Of a DNA stretch of 48,240 bases, positions 1 through 8,310 are shown one piece after another (the first letter of the stretch is position 1; every line of letters begins with the position of its first letter). The DNA comes from Caballeronia glebae (lineage in GTDB: Bacteria; Pseudomonadota; Gammaproteobacteria; Burkholderiales; Burkholderiaceae), in assembly GCF_001545035.1 (NCBI RefSeq), contig NZ_FCOJ02000057.1:1-48240 (forward strand). Reading direction: 5' to 3'. A program made the translations under genes and the position numbers. The notes beneath the pieces are model-generated. The model had not been told where the DNA came from. It was given only the letters and a program-made list of their open reading frames with translations, and ran no database searches.

Positions 1-960
1 CAACTGCTCCATTAATGCATCGTCGAACGTGAACTTGTCATGTTTGATGCGCTCCGCAATATGACGGAATGTGTTTGAGCGCGCCTCCTGCGTCGGGCGC
101 TCTTTGCCGCAGGTCAACGCATCCACAAGCTTGTCCTCGAGAGCGCACGGCGAGTTCATGACAAATAACGCGTCGGGCGCGCGAGTAGTACAGAGTGCCG
201 TGGCTGCTAATGCGATCATCGTTCCCTGACTGTGCGACATAATAGTCACCGTGTCGCGCGGCGAATGCCTCCGGATATCATCGATTAGGTCCGCAAGACG
301 CTTCGCGGCGTGCGAATAATAGTCTCGGGGTGGCGCGTCTTGCAGGTAGCGGTCGGCTTCGGTATTTAGCATCTGCGCATCAATCCCGTAGACGTGCCGC
401 TTCATCCCCATGGCGCTCCAGAGTTGCTGAATATTATTGGTGCCGTTCTGGAATGGGCCTCCGCCCCAGTACCATGGTCCCTTGTCCTGCGCTAGGTCGG
501 CTTTCCAGACATCGGCGCCAGGATCGTTCCGGAGCGCTACTCGCCACTTCTTCTCTTCGCCGTCTTTGGCGCGATACCCCCAGTAGAAGCGAATTACGGG
601 CGAGCGGCCTGGACGCGTCATGCGCCGTACCATTGGGCGTTTCAGCGTTTCGTCAAAATCCGCGTACTCGTTTGCCCGAAGCTCTGATCCCCCCGTGAGG
701 TTAAGTCGTTCATTCAATCCCTTACACAGACCTTCCTCAGCCTTGTCATACCACTCGCCTTCCGAGTTCACCCCATGCACGAAGATGATCACGCCTGGCA
801 GATGAGGGAGAAGCTTCGCTTGAGCCCACACCTGATAGCTCTCGGGCGTCATATAGGACTCCCAATATGGACGCCCAAAGACATCTGTCTGCCTTGGCAC
901 CTCACGCATCGCCTGCTGCTGTTCTTGTTCGTTCGATTCGGTCGACTGCTTGTTCTGCAT
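1..960 (-). CDS. Tle3-like type VI secretion lipase effector, N-terminal part (runs off the window)
   Basis: The reading frame stays open from position 960 to the left edge, so only the first 320 residues are visible. The fold is an alpha/beta hydrolase: a strand-loop VIIFVHGVNSEGEWYD (about residues 57-72) and a serine-nucleophile elbow, MSHSQGTMIA (about 241-250). The aromatic stretches FYWGYRAKDGEEKKW and GPWYWGGGPFQNGTNN are typical of Tle3-type antibacterial phospholipase effectors. Such proteins hydrolyse phospholipids in a competitor's membrane and are normally encoded near vgrG, an adaptor and an immunity gene, none of which is visible. ATG 960 is chosen because AGGGGA lies about 9 bases upstream. 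An in-frame ATG at 981 is possible. Codon use is less GC-biased than in neighbouring genes, which suggests transfer. Effector-family assignment is by motif memory; hydrolase fold is firmer. Confidence 0.72.
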   Translation of the reverse strand, partial: MQNKQSTESNEQEQQQAMREVPRQTDVFGRPYWESYMTPESYQVWAQAKLLPHLPGVIIFVHGVNSEGEWYDKAEEGLCKGLNERLNLTGGSELRANEYADFDETLKRPMVRRMTRPGRSPVIRFYWGYRAKDGEEKKWRVALRNDPGADVWKADLAQDKGPWYWGGGPFQNGTNNIQQLWSAMGMKRHVYGIDAQMLNTEADRYLQDAPPRDYYSHAAKRLADLIDDIRRHSPRDTVTIMSHSQGTMIALAATALCTTRAPDALFVMNSPCALEDKLVDALTCGKERPTQEARSNTFRHIAERIKHDKFTFDDALMEQL

Positions 961-1012
961 CTTGTCTGTCCCCTGCGTCATACCCGGATCCCACCGGCGC
1001 AATTCAAAAAAA

Positions 1013-1031
1013 GCCCCGAACGAGTCGGGGC
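1013..1031 (-). terminator. Intrinsic terminator in the 5' leader of the Tle3-like gene
   Basis: A 7-bp stem (GCCCCGA / TCGGGGC) with a 5-base loop is followed, reading leftward, by seven T residues (1006-1012). It lies only about 50 bases before the effector start. No leftward gene lies upstream to be terminated, because the next gene to the right runs rightward. A smaller hairpin, GTAGC/GCTAC around 1055-1069, precedes it. Together they look like a short terminated leader RNA or an attenuator. Confidence 0.65.
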
Positions 1032-1199
1032 AAAGGTACGAGACCACCTTGTGTAGCCGTGAGCTACCCGGCGAGCATAGGCAAATGTGCGCGCGCTTCA
1101 CACCAGTAAACTCCTAAACATTGCGCGCGACTTCAGAATCGGCTGGCGCTGCCGATAACAGACGCACACGCCAACCAGACATCGCCGCCACCCGACACG

Positions 1200-2243
1200 A
1201 TGAATCGCGACCCATCCGACAGCTCGCTCAAAGCCGCTTTCCTGCGCCACGAAGACACCCTCGCGCCGCCGGAGCGCGCGTTCGGCGAGGACGATCACGC
1301 CGTCTACCGCACGCTCCTCGAATCGACCAAGGCGATTCCCTGGAAGATCGACTGGGCGACGATGGAATTCGTCTACATCGGCCCGCAAATCGAGGCGCTG
1401 CTCGGCTGGGCGCCGTCGTCGTGGAAGTCGGTGAACGACTGGGCCGAGCGCATGCATCCGGAAGATCGCGATTCGGTGGTCGACTTTTGCGTCTCGCAGT
1501 CGAAAGCGGGCACGGATCACGAAGCCGATTACCGCGCGCTCACACGCGACGGCGGCTATGTGTGGCTGCGCGACGTCGTGCACGTCGAGCGCAACGAGCG
1601 GGGCGAGGTCGAGGCGCTGATCGGATTCATGTTCGACATCGGCGAACGCAAGCGCACCGAGGAAAAGCTTGCGCAGATGCAGCGTGAACTGGAGCGCCTG
1701 TCGTTCAGCGACAGCCTGACGGGCGTCGGCAACCGCCGCCGCTTCGACGACGTGTTGACGCGCGAATGGCACGCCGCGAAGGATTCGGGCAAGCCGCTGT
1801 CGCTCGTGATGATCGATATCGACTTCTTCAAGTCGTACAACGATTATTACGGGCACGTTCAGGGCGACGAATGTCTGAAGCGCGTCGCGCGCGTGCTCGG
1901 CGAAGCGGCGGGTCCGCAACACTTTCTCGGCCGGTTCGGTGGCGAGGAGTTCGCGCTGATTCTCGCCGATACCGACGCCGAAGCCGCGATGCGCGTCGCA
2001 CAGCGTTGCCGCGCGCTGATCGCCGGGGAAGCGATCCCGCATGTGCGCTCGCCGCACGATCAGCAGGTAACGGCGAGCTTCGGTGTGGGCACCGTCGTGC
2101 CCGGCGAGCGCATGGACGTGACGGCGTTCATCAATCTGACCGACGCGCAGCTTTATCAGGCGAAGGACAACGGCCGCAATCGCATTGCGGCCGTGGATCG
2201 CGCGGGCATGCGGGGCGAAGGGTTCAAGGCGCAGACGCGCTGA
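1200..2243 (+). CDS. PAS-GGDEF diguanylate cyclase
   Basis: A 347-residue protein that should make the second messenger c-di-GMP from two GTP. A PAS sensor domain (about residues 38-155, including a PAC-like end FMFDIGERKRTEEKL) leads through a short helical linker to a GGDEF domain (about 165-335). The active-site signature is GRFGGEEF with GGEEF at 247-251, a catalytically competent variant. The RxxD inhibitory site expected just before the signature is absent (the stretch reads GPQHFLGRF), so feedback inhibition by c-di-GMP is unlikely. There is no signal peptide or membrane segment, so it is probably cytoplasmic and responds to a PAS ligand. It stands alone, and the leader before 1200 has no strong ribosome site. 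Confidence 0.93.
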   Translation: MNRDPSDSSLKAAFLRHEDTLAPPERAFGEDDHAVYRTLLESTKAIPWKIDWATMEFVYIGPQIEALLGWAPSSWKSVNDWAERMHPEDRDSVVDFCVSQSKAGTDHEADYRALTRDGGYVWLRDVVHVERNERGEVEALIGFMFDIGERKRTEEKLAQMQRELERLSFSDSLTGVGNRRRFDDVLTREWHAAKDSGKPLSLVMIDIDFFKSYNDYYGHVQGDECLKRVARVLGEAAGPQHFLGRFGGEEFALILADTDAEAAMRVAQRCRALIAGEAIPHVRSPHDQQVTASFGVGTVVPGERMDVTAFINLTDAQLYQAKDNGRNRIAAVDRAGMRGEGFKAQTR

Positions 2244-2246
2244 GCT

Positions 2247-2954
2247 TCAGACGCGCCCCGTCACCGGAATCGCCGCGCCCGTGATGCATTGCGCATCGGG
2301 CGAAAGCAGGAAAGCGATCACCGCGCCGAGCGCTTCTGGCTGCACCCAGCGGGAGAAATCGGCGGCGGGCATGTCGCGGCGATTCGACGCGGTATCGATG
2401 ATCGAAGGCAACACCGCGTTCACCGTCACGCCGCGGTCCTTCAACTCTTCCGCGAGCGCTTCGGTCAGGCGCAGCAGCGCGGCCTTCGATGCCGCGTAAG
2501 CGCCCATTCCCGTGCCCGCTTTCATGGCCGCGAGCGCGCCGATATTGACGATGCGCCCGCCCTCCTTCGCGCTCAGTTGCGCGAGCGCCGCCTTCGATGC
2601 GTTGAGCGCGGTCTTCACGTTGACATCGAACATCGATTGCCAAGTGTCGGCGCTGCCGTCCGCGACCGTTTCCCAACTGAATGCGCCGGCCACGTTCACG
2701 AGCGCGTCGAGACCGCCCGTGCGCTGAACGATCGTATCGATGGCTTTTTGCGCCGATTTCGCATCCGTCAGATCGATGCCGGTCACGATGCAGGCATTGT
2801 CGAGCAACGCGGGCAACGCGTCCGAGTTCGCGCCATGGCCGACCAGCGCGACGCGCGCGCCGCGCCCGGCCAGCACGCGCGCTGTCGCGAGTCCCAGACT
2901 GCCGAAACCGCCCGTGATGGCGACGATCTTTCCTTCCAGGCTCAGGCTGTTCAT
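2247..2954 (-). CDS. SDR-family oxidoreductase, atypical active site
   Basis: A 235-residue short-chain dehydrogenase/reductase fold. The nucleotide-binding loop is TGGFGSLG (14-21), the central motif reads VNVAG instead of NNAG, and YAASK is the catalytic Tyr-Lys pair. The residue that is normally the catalytic Ser, 13 before the Tyr, falls in NIGALAA and is Ala. The enzyme may therefore be slow, use a substituted hydroxyl, or have a non-catalytic role. ATG 2954 is chosen because GGAG lies upstream and the family starts here; the upstream extension is not SDR-like. It follows the channel gene by about 70 bases on the same strand. Substrate unknown. Confidence 0.85.
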   Translation of the reverse strand: MNSLSLEGKIVAITGGFGSLGLATARVLAGRGARVALVGHGANSDALPALLDNACIVTGIDLTDAKSAQKAIDTIVQRTGGLDALVNVAGAFSWETVADGSADTWQSMFDVNVKTALNASKAALAQLSAKEGGRIVNIGALAAMKAGTGMGAYAASKAALLRLTEALAEELKDRGVTVNAVLPSIIDTASNRRDMPAADFSRWVQPEALGAVIAFLLSPDAQCITGAAIPVTGRV

Positions 2955-3022
2955 GCGTTGTCGCTCCGTTCGAAGGCGCCAGATCAAGCATAGGACGGAA
3001 CGCGGCGCGCAGCCCGGAATCT

Positions 3023-3397
3023 TCAGTGAGCGTCGCCCACCGTGCGCTGAACCGCGAAAACAGCCGCCGCAGTCGTCAGGCCGGTGACGAGCACCCCGTG
3101 CAAGCCCAGCACCACCGACAAAATGCGCCCGATGCCCGTCGTCGCGACCACGTCGCCGTAGCCGATGGTGAGCGCCGTCACGCCGCAAAAATAGAGCGTT
3201 TCGCCGAAGGAAGAGGGCACGTGCGTGCTGCTGTCGACGGGCGCGCCGAAGTAGAACATCAGCACGGACAGCACGAAGAACACGATCAGCAACATGCCGA
3301 TCAGCGAGCGCAAATGCCAGAGCGCGTGGAAGAACCCGCGCGTCGCGCGGCGTGCATTGATCTTTTCGATCGTGAAAAGTTTAGTGAAGCTATTCAT
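3023..3397 (-). CDS. Two-transmembrane potassium channel
   Basis: A small ion channel of the KcsA/Kch pore class. A first membrane helix (LIGMLLIVFFVLSVLMFYFG) is followed by a pore helix, the potassium selectivity filter TIGYGD, and a second membrane helix rich in Val, Leu and Ala. It has no RCK or other ligand-binding domain, so gating is not obvious. Predicted to sit in the inner membrane as a tetramer. The start is uncertain: ATG 3397 (MNSFTKLF) gives 124 residues, while ATG 3436, preceded by AAGG, adds 13 residues. The gene is followed closely by the SDR gene, perhaps in one transcript. Confidence 0.88.
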   Translation of the reverse strand: MNSFTKLFTIEKINARRATRGFFHALWHLRSLIGMLLIVFFVLSVLMFYFGAPVDSSTHVPSSFGETLYFCGVTALTIGYGDVVATTGIGRILSVVLGLHGVLVTGLTTAAAVFAVQRTVGDAH

Positions 3398-3477
3398 TCG
3401 GGCTGGATTCGCGCTGTTTCGGACAAAAACCGCCATCCTACCTTCAGTGCGCATTCGCCCGGAAGCATCCGGCCTCG

Positions 3478-5049
3478 TTATTCAGCCAATGCCGATCCCG
3501 CCTTTCCCGAAGCCTTCGCACGGCTTTCGACCGACGCACGGCCCGCGAGCAACCAGACCGCCGCCGCGATAGCCAGCGCGCACACGCCGGCCACGCCAAG
3601 CGCCGCCGCGAAGCCGCTCGCGAAACTCTCACGCGCGATGCGCACGAGCGCCGCGCCCTGCGCTCCGGCGAGGTTTTCACTCGCGTGCGCTAGATCGCCC
3701 GCGAGCAGGCGCGAAAGGAACGTGGCGTCGCGCACGCTCGACGGATCTGCGAGGCGCGACGCGTGGGCATCGAGCGCGGCGTGCGTGCGCGTTGCGAGCA
3801 CCGCGCCCAGCACGCCCACCGATGTAACGATCGCGGTGAAACGCGTCGTCGTGCTGATGCCCGAGGCCATGCCGGTGCGATTCGACGGCACGCACGCCAT
3901 GATCGCTTTTTGCGTGTCGCCGTTGAGCACGCCCGCGCCGAGGCCCGTGACGATCATCCCCGCCGCGATCAGCCCGTAGTTCGACGTTTGCGCGAAAAGC
4001 GCCGTCAGCAGATTGCCCGCGCCGATGGTCGCGAGACCGAGCGTCAACAGCGCCATCCCCGGCACGCGCCTGCCGAGCGACGCGCCGATGCGCGGCCCGA
4101 TGATCATCGCGATCGCGAACGGCAACATTCCGAGGCCCGCGCGCACCGCCGGCAAGCCGAACGCGTTTTGCAGATAGAGCGGCAGGAAAGTCATCATCAC
4201 TTGCGCGCAGGCGGCGTAGCCGAACATCGCGAGCACGGCGGCGACGAAGCGCGGCTGGCGGAAGAGCGCGAGGTCGATCATCGCGTGCTCGCGTGAGCGC
4301 TGCACCCGCACGAAGACGATGAAAAGCGCCGCGCATGCGCCGAGGCGCGCGAGCGTGCGCCAGTCGGTCCAGCCGTCGGCTTGCGCGTCGATCAGCGCCC
4401 AGATGCCGAGCGCGAGCGCGGCGGCGAAGAGCGCGCTGCCCACGAGATCGAGCGCTCCGGCTTCGCGGTTGCGCGACTCGCGCATGCCGCGCCACGCGCA
4501 CGCGGCGAGCACCGCGCAAATCGGCAGATTCATCAGGAAGATCCAGCGCCAGCCGGCCCATTGCGTGATAACGCCGCCGACGAGCGGCGCGATGGTCGTC
4601 GAGACCCCCATGCACGTGCCCCACACCGCCCACGCGCGGGCGCGCGCCGCGCCTTCGTGGAACGTGTTCGCGATAATCGCGAGCGCCGACGTGAGCAGCA
4701 TCGCCGCGCCGACGCCCTTCGCCGCGCGCGCGAGGTTCAGCGCCAGCGCCGACGGCGCGAGCCCGCAACCGAGCGACGCGAGAAAGAACGCCGCAAGTCC
4801 GGCGATCAGCATCTTCTTGCGGCCAATGCGGTCGGCGAGCGCGCCGGCCGGCAGCAGGCACGCCGCGAAGGCGACCATGTACGCGCTCACGACCCATTCG
4901 ACATCGGCGAAACCGGCGTGGAAATCGCGCGCGATGGACGGCAACGCCACCGCGACGACGTTCGTGTCGAGCGTGATCAGCGCGCACGTCGCGGATGCGG
5001 TGAGCAGGACGAAGCGGGTTTCGGATGGATTCGGGTTCGGGTTCGACAT
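3478..5049 (-). CDS. MFS drug/proton antiporter, DHA2 (14-TM) type
   Basis: About 523 residues with a long series of hydrophobic helices and the DHA2-family motif LDTNVVAVALPSIARDF in helix 1, followed by ADRIGRKKMLIAG (the MFS loop 2-3 signature). The length fits the 14-helix EmrB/QacA branch of exporters that expel toxic organic compounds using the proton gradient. No EmrA-like partner is adjacent. It is divergently arranged with a LysR-family gene across a roughly 100-base gap, the usual layout for a regulator and its target exporter. ATG 5049 is chosen over GTG 5055. Substrate not predictable. Confidence 0.9.
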   Translation of the reverse strand: MSNPNPNPSETRFVLLTASATCALITLDTNVVAVALPSIARDFHAGFADVEWVVSAYMVAFAACLLPAGALADRIGRKKMLIAGLAAFFLASLGCGLAPSALALNLARAAKGVGAAMLLTSALAIIANTFHEGAARARAWAVWGTCMGVSTTIAPLVGGVITQWAGWRWIFLMNLPICAVLAACAWRGMRESRNREAGALDLVGSALFAAALALGIWALIDAQADGWTDWRTLARLGACAALFIVFVRVQRSREHAMIDLALFRQPRFVAAVLAMFGYAACAQVMMTFLPLYLQNAFGLPAVRAGLGMLPFAIAMIIGPRIGASLGRRVPGMALLTLGLATIGAGNLLTALFAQTSNYGLIAAGMIVTGLGAGVLNGDTQKAIMACVPSNRTGMASGISTTTRFTAIVTSVGVLGAVLATRTHAALDAHASRLADPSSVRDATFLSRLLAGDLAHASENLAGAQGAALVRIARESFASGFAAALGVAGVCALAIAAAVWLLAGRASVESRAKASGKAGSALAE

Positions 5050-5155
5050 GACCACGCGCGGAGAAAACGGAAGGATCTGTCGATGCTAGTGGCGTCGGTC
5101 TTGCCTGTCATTGGCATAGAATCGCTGAATAATTATCGAAATCGTGAATACAGAT

Positions 5156-6025
5156 ATGCCCGTCGAATTGCGTCACGTGCGCTGTTTTCTGAGCGTCGCC
5201 CGGCATCTGCATTTCGCGCGCGCGGCGGAAGAGCTCGGCATTGCGCCGCCCGCGCTCACCAAGCAGATCCAGGAAGCCGAGCGTCTGCTCGGCGTGCGGC
5301 TGTTTCATCGGACGAAGCGTTCCGTCGCGCTGACGGCGGCGGGCGAGGCGTATCTCGGCGAAGCCGTCGCCGCGCTCGATCATCTCGCGCGCGGCGCGGA
5401 ACGCGCGACGCTCGCCGAGCGCGGGGAACTGGGGAAGATCGTCATCGGATATGTCGGGTCGGCGGTGTATTCGGGCGTGCTGCAGGCGACTGTGCGCGGC
5501 TTTCGGGCGCGCTATCCGCAAGTCGAGATCGGCATCGAGGAAATCGTGATGCGCGAAGCCGGCGCGCTGCTCGTCGAAGGGCGCATCGATATCGCGTATG
5601 TGCGCCCGCCGGTGCCGTATCCCGAAGGCGTCGAGTCGCGCACCGTGCATCGCGATGCGTTCATCGTCGCGTTGCCCGCCGATTCCCCGCTGGCGGCGTC
5701 GAGCGCCATCGCGCCGGCGCAAATGCGCGATCAGTCGTTCGTCGTGCCGGAGCAGGAATCCGGCACGCTCGAAGTGGCGCGGCGCGGACGTTTCACGGCG
5801 CGAATCGTCGCCCAGCCGGGCACGCTCGCCGATGTGCTCGCGCATGTGTCGCTTGGCGGCGACGTCGCCGTCGTGCCGCGCTCGCTCGCGCAATGCGTGA
5901 CGGTGCCGGGCGTCGAGTATCGGGAGATCGCGGGGAAAGCGGTGCCCTCGGAAGTGGCGATGGTTTATCGCCGGTTCGAGCGGGCGGCGGCCGTCAGGTC
6001 GTATCTGGATTTCGCGGCGTCATGA
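5156..6025 (+). CDS. LysR-family transcriptional regulator
   Basis: A 289-residue LysR protein. The N-terminal winged helix-turn-helix (MPVELRHVRCFLSVARHLHFARAAEELGIAPPALTKQIQEAE) is canonical, followed by a linker helix and a two-lobed effector-binding domain (about 90-285). It probably controls the divergent MFS exporter. The shared gap contains the AT-rich dyad ATAATTAT near 5128-5136, a plausible operator, though no clean T-N11-A site is evident. A GTG at 5144 could add four residues; ATG 5156 matches the usual LysR start. Its 3' end overlaps the convergent neighbour by 6 bases. Confidence 0.92.
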   Translation: MPVELRHVRCFLSVARHLHFARAAEELGIAPPALTKQIQEAERLLGVRLFHRTKRSVALTAAGEAYLGEAVAALDHLARGAERATLAERGELGKIVIGYVGSAVYSGVLQATVRGFRARYPQVEIGIEEIVMREAGALLVEGRIDIAYVRPPVPYPEGVESRTVHRDAFIVALPADSPLAASSAIAPAQMRDQSFVVPEQESGTLEVARRGRFTARIVAQPGTLADVLAHVSLGGDVAVVPRSLAQCVTVPGVEYREIAGKAVPSEVAMVYRRFERAAAVRSYLDFAAS

Positions 6026-7228
6026 TCGAAGCGCGGATTGCGCGATCGGCTCGAATCCCGCGCGATGCGCCTGCGCGAGCGCCGATGCCTTCTCGCGAAG
6101 CGCGGCGCGATCCATCGCCAGGGCTTCGCGCATTGCCGCGTGCAACTGCGCGATGGGCACGACGCCCGGCGCATCCGCGATCTCCCACGTCGATGCATAC
6201 GCGCGCTGCTTGACGGCATCCGCGTGCTCGAAATTCACGCGCGGCAAGCCGTACGCCATCGCGATGATCCGGCCGTGCAGACTGCTTCCCGCAAAACCCT
6301 CGCTTTTCGCGATCAACGCGCAGATGTCCCAGATGTCGAGTGAATCGAAGATCGTCACGGCCGGATGGCGCATGCGTGCGGTCATGCGCTCGTAGACCGC
6401 GCGGGCGTCGTGCCACGGCGCCGCGCCCGCGCGAAAGAGCGCGATGCCGAGTCCCGTCGCGCCGCCAATCAGATCTAGCTGATGCGCGATTTGCGCGAGC
6501 GTGGTGTCGTCGCCGAAATCGGCGCTGAACTGGACCGCCAGATAGCCGTGAGGAAATGCGCGGCGAGCGCCGGCACGCGTCGCGATGCGCGCGTCGAAGA
6601 GTTCGGCGACCATCGACGCCGGGTCGGGGACCAGCCGCGCGTCCAGTCCCGCGCGCTTCAGCGTGGCTTGCGTGCGCGTGTCCCTCACGCTGATTTCATC
6701 GGCCGATCGGAGCTTGGTCAGCACTTCGGCTCGAAACGCGGCGTCGCGGATGTCGAGCGTCGCGCCGCCGATCGCGTCGAAGCAGATCGAAGCGGCGCGC
6801 GCAAACGTCTCGCGGCCGACGACATACGGCGCGAACGCGTCCGTGCCGAGTTGGGCGCGCGCCCATGCATCGCGGTCCGCCGCGCGCGATCCGTATCGGG
6901 CGATGCGGGCTTGCGCTTGCCCGGGCTTCGTCAGCATCACGGCGGCTTCCCACGCGTCGCACGTCAAGAGCTCGCCGCCCGCGTGAATCAGGGCGATGGG
7001 TTCGTCGCGCGACCACCCGGCCAGTTGCGAGATCGCGACGATGTCGTGGCCGCCGTGCGCACGCAGGTCTCGCCGCGCGCGTCCGGCGAATATCGGCTCG
7101 ACCTCCGGACAGCGCTCGCCGAGCAAAGCCGCGACGACATGCGCGAACAGCATGTCCCCGAAATTGTGCCGGTCGAAGGCACCGAACACGATGACCCGGC
7201 GCTTCGGGCAGACGCGAGCGTTAGCCAA
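6020..7228 (-). CDS. Polysaccharide pyruvyl transferase family protein
   Basis: A 402-residue protein of the pyruvyl-transferase fold (CsaB/WcaK-like), which transfers pyruvate from phosphoenolpyruvate to a sugar to form a ketal. The N-terminal half opens with VIVFGAFDRHNFGDMLFAHVVA, where the NxGD element is diagnostic. The C-terminal half has FAGSSLHGRIIAMAYGLPRVNF, the conserved S-x-H-G-R signature. There is no signal peptide. No polysaccharide cluster surrounds it, so the acceptor is unknown. The gene apparently starts with TTG at 7228, preceded by AGGTGG; no in-frame ATG lies between this and the upstream stop. It overlaps the LysR gene tail to tail. Confidence 0.85.
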   Translation of the reverse strand: MANARVCPKRRVIVFGAFDRHNFGDMLFAHVVAALLGERCPEVEPIFAGRARRDLRAHGGHDIVAISQLAGWSRDEPIALIHAGGELLTCDAWEAAVMLTKPGQAQARIARYGSRAADRDAWARAQLGTDAFAPYVVGRETFARAASICFDAIGGATLDIRDAAFRAEVLTKLRSADEISVRDTRTQATLKRAGLDARLVPDPASMVAELFDARIATRAGARRAFPHGYLAVQFSADFGDDTTLAQIAHQLDLIGGATGLGIALFRAGAAPWHDARAVYERMTARMRHPAVTIFDSLDIWDICALIAKSEGFAGSSLHGRIIAMAYGLPRVNFEHADAVKQRAYASTWEIADAPGVVPIAQLHAAMREALAMDRAALREKASALAQAHRAGFEPIAQSALRS

Positions 7229-7355
7229 ACGGCCACCTGTTCGAGCGAGGCGTCATCGGGCAGCATGAACGGGTCATTCGTAAGGAAACCTGAAATTCTG
7301 ATTTTGGAGTCGAAAACATGTTGAGCCTGCGCGCCGCCGATGGAATTCTGCTAAA

Positions 7356-7375
7356 GTACACACAAACGTACACAC
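7356..7375 (+). repeat. Direct repeat GTACACAC, probable VapB operator
   Basis: Two copies of GTACACAC start 12 bases apart (7356-7363 and 7368-7375), just before vapB. They overlap or directly follow a possible -10 box (TAAAGT, 7353-7358). VapB-type antitoxins commonly repress their own promoter by binding paired short repeats. Confidence 0.55.
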
Positions 7376-7386
7376 GAGATTTCATC

Positions 7387-7623
7387 ATGCCCATCACCCG
7401 AATTTTCCGCAACGGCAACTCTCAAGCGATCCGCATTCCCGCGGAACTCGCGTATCCCGACACGCAAACCGAAGTCGAGATCGATCGTATAGGCGACGAA
7501 CTGCGTATCCGCCCGGTGCGGCGGTCGCTCGCTGGCGCGCTCGAACGCTTCGCGCGCTTCGATGCCGGTTTCATGGCGTCGGGACGCAACGAGCCGGAAC
7601 AAGACGATCGGGAGTTCTTCTGA
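7387..7623 (+). CDS. vapB: VapB-type antitoxin (AbrB/SpoVT fold)
   Basis: A 78-residue antitoxin. The N-terminal swapped-hairpin domain (MPITRIFRNGNSQAIRIPAEL) is the AbrB-like DNA-binding fold of VapB/MazE-type proteins. The acidic C-terminal tail (EPEQDDREFF) probably wraps the toxin. ATG 7387 is chosen because the domain begins exactly there; the longer frame from 7318 runs through the promoter. The stop overlaps the toxin start by one base (TGATG), so synthesis is translationally coupled. Likely autoregulated through the repeat immediately upstream. Confidence 0.9.
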   Translation: MPITRIFRNGNSQAIRIPAELAYPDTQTEVEIDRIGDELRIRPVRRSLAGALERFARFDAGFMASGRNEPEQDDREFF

Positions 7624-8030
7624 TGCCGCGCTATCTGCTCGACACGAACATGTGCATCTATCTGATGAAGCATCAGCCGGAACAGGTCGCGCGGCGCTTC
7701 GCAAAATGCTACGTCGGCGAGGTGCTCATGTCGTCGATCACCTACGCCGAACTGCAATTCGGCGTCGCGGTGAGCGCAAGCCCGGCCCGCGAGCGCGCCA
7801 ATCTGGCGTCGCTCGTCGAACTGATCGAAGTCGCGCCGTTCGGCGAGGACGCCGCCGCTGCCTATGGTCCGATCAGGCACGCGTCGCGGGAGCGCAACCG
7901 GGGCGCGCTCGACAAACTCATCGCCGCTCACGCCGTCGCGCTGGGCGTGCCGATCGTGACGAACAACGTCAAGGACTTCGAAAGCTATCCCGGCGTGACC
8001 GTCGAGAACTGGCTCGAAGGCGACGCCTAA
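7623..8030 (+). CDS. vapC: VapC-type PIN-domain ribonuclease toxin
   Basis: A 135-residue PIN-domain protein with the full acidic set for metal-dependent RNA cleavage: Asp7 (YLLDTN), Glu43 (TYAEL), Asp97 (ALDKLIAAHA) and Asp118, within TNNVKDF. VapC toxins cut specific tRNAs or rRNA and are held inactive by the paired antitoxin encoded directly upstream. The length and order are standard for the family. All catalytic residues are intact, so the pair should be functional. Its cellular target cannot be read from sequence. Confidence 0.94.
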   Translation: MPRYLLDTNMCIYLMKHQPEQVARRFAKCYVGEVLMSSITYAELQFGVAVSASPARERANLASLVELIEVAPFGEDAAAAYGPIRHASRERNRGALDKLIAAHAVALGVPIVTNNVKDFESYPGVTVENWLEGDA

Positions 8031-8120
8031 CGCCGCTCACTGAACCGGAGACAGCCCCTCACGATCCGCTAATTCTCCCCGATCAAACTTCCCTCACACA
8101 CGGAAGGACAGGAGGGAAAG

Positions 8121-8288
8121 ATGAAGATCGAACCGACGCCCATCGCCGCCGCATCGCTGATCGCGACGGACGCGAACGACGACGCATCGCCTGAAGCTGC
8201 GACGGTCGACGCGACCGTTTGCTTCGAACCGATGCGCTATGACGACCTCCTGCCCTATCTGTTTTTGCCGATGGCCGGCGCGTACTGA
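8121..8288 (+). CDS. Small ORF of unknown function (55 aa)
   Basis: A 55-residue frame that begins with ATG 8121 behind an excellent ribosome site (AGGAGGG, 7 bases before the start). The peptide is acidic and Ala-rich at first (MKIEPTPIAAASLIATDAND) and ends in an aromatic, hydrophobic tail (MRYDDLLPYLFLPMAGAY). It has no signal peptide or known motif. The stop is 22 bases before the VOC gene, so the two probably share a transcript. It might be a leader peptide, a small partner protein, or a peptide substrate. No modifying enzyme is nearby. I do not recognise the family. Confidence 0.6.
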   Translation: MKIEPTPIAAASLIATDANDDASPEAATVDATVCFEPMRYDDLLPYLFLPMAGAY

Positions 8289-8310
8289 AACGAAACCGCT
8301 GGAGCACCCG

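Noticed and set aside
4381..6213. A 610-residue open frame on the plus strand across the MFS and LysR genes
   Set aside because: Arg-rich with no domain, and it overlaps well-supported genes on both strands.
7229..7266. Possible frameshift at the start of the pyruvyl-transferase gene
   Set aside because: An alternative ATG frame upstream (MLPDDASLEQV) does not continue with recognisable domain sequence, and the TTG start has a ribosome site, so no frameshift is needed.
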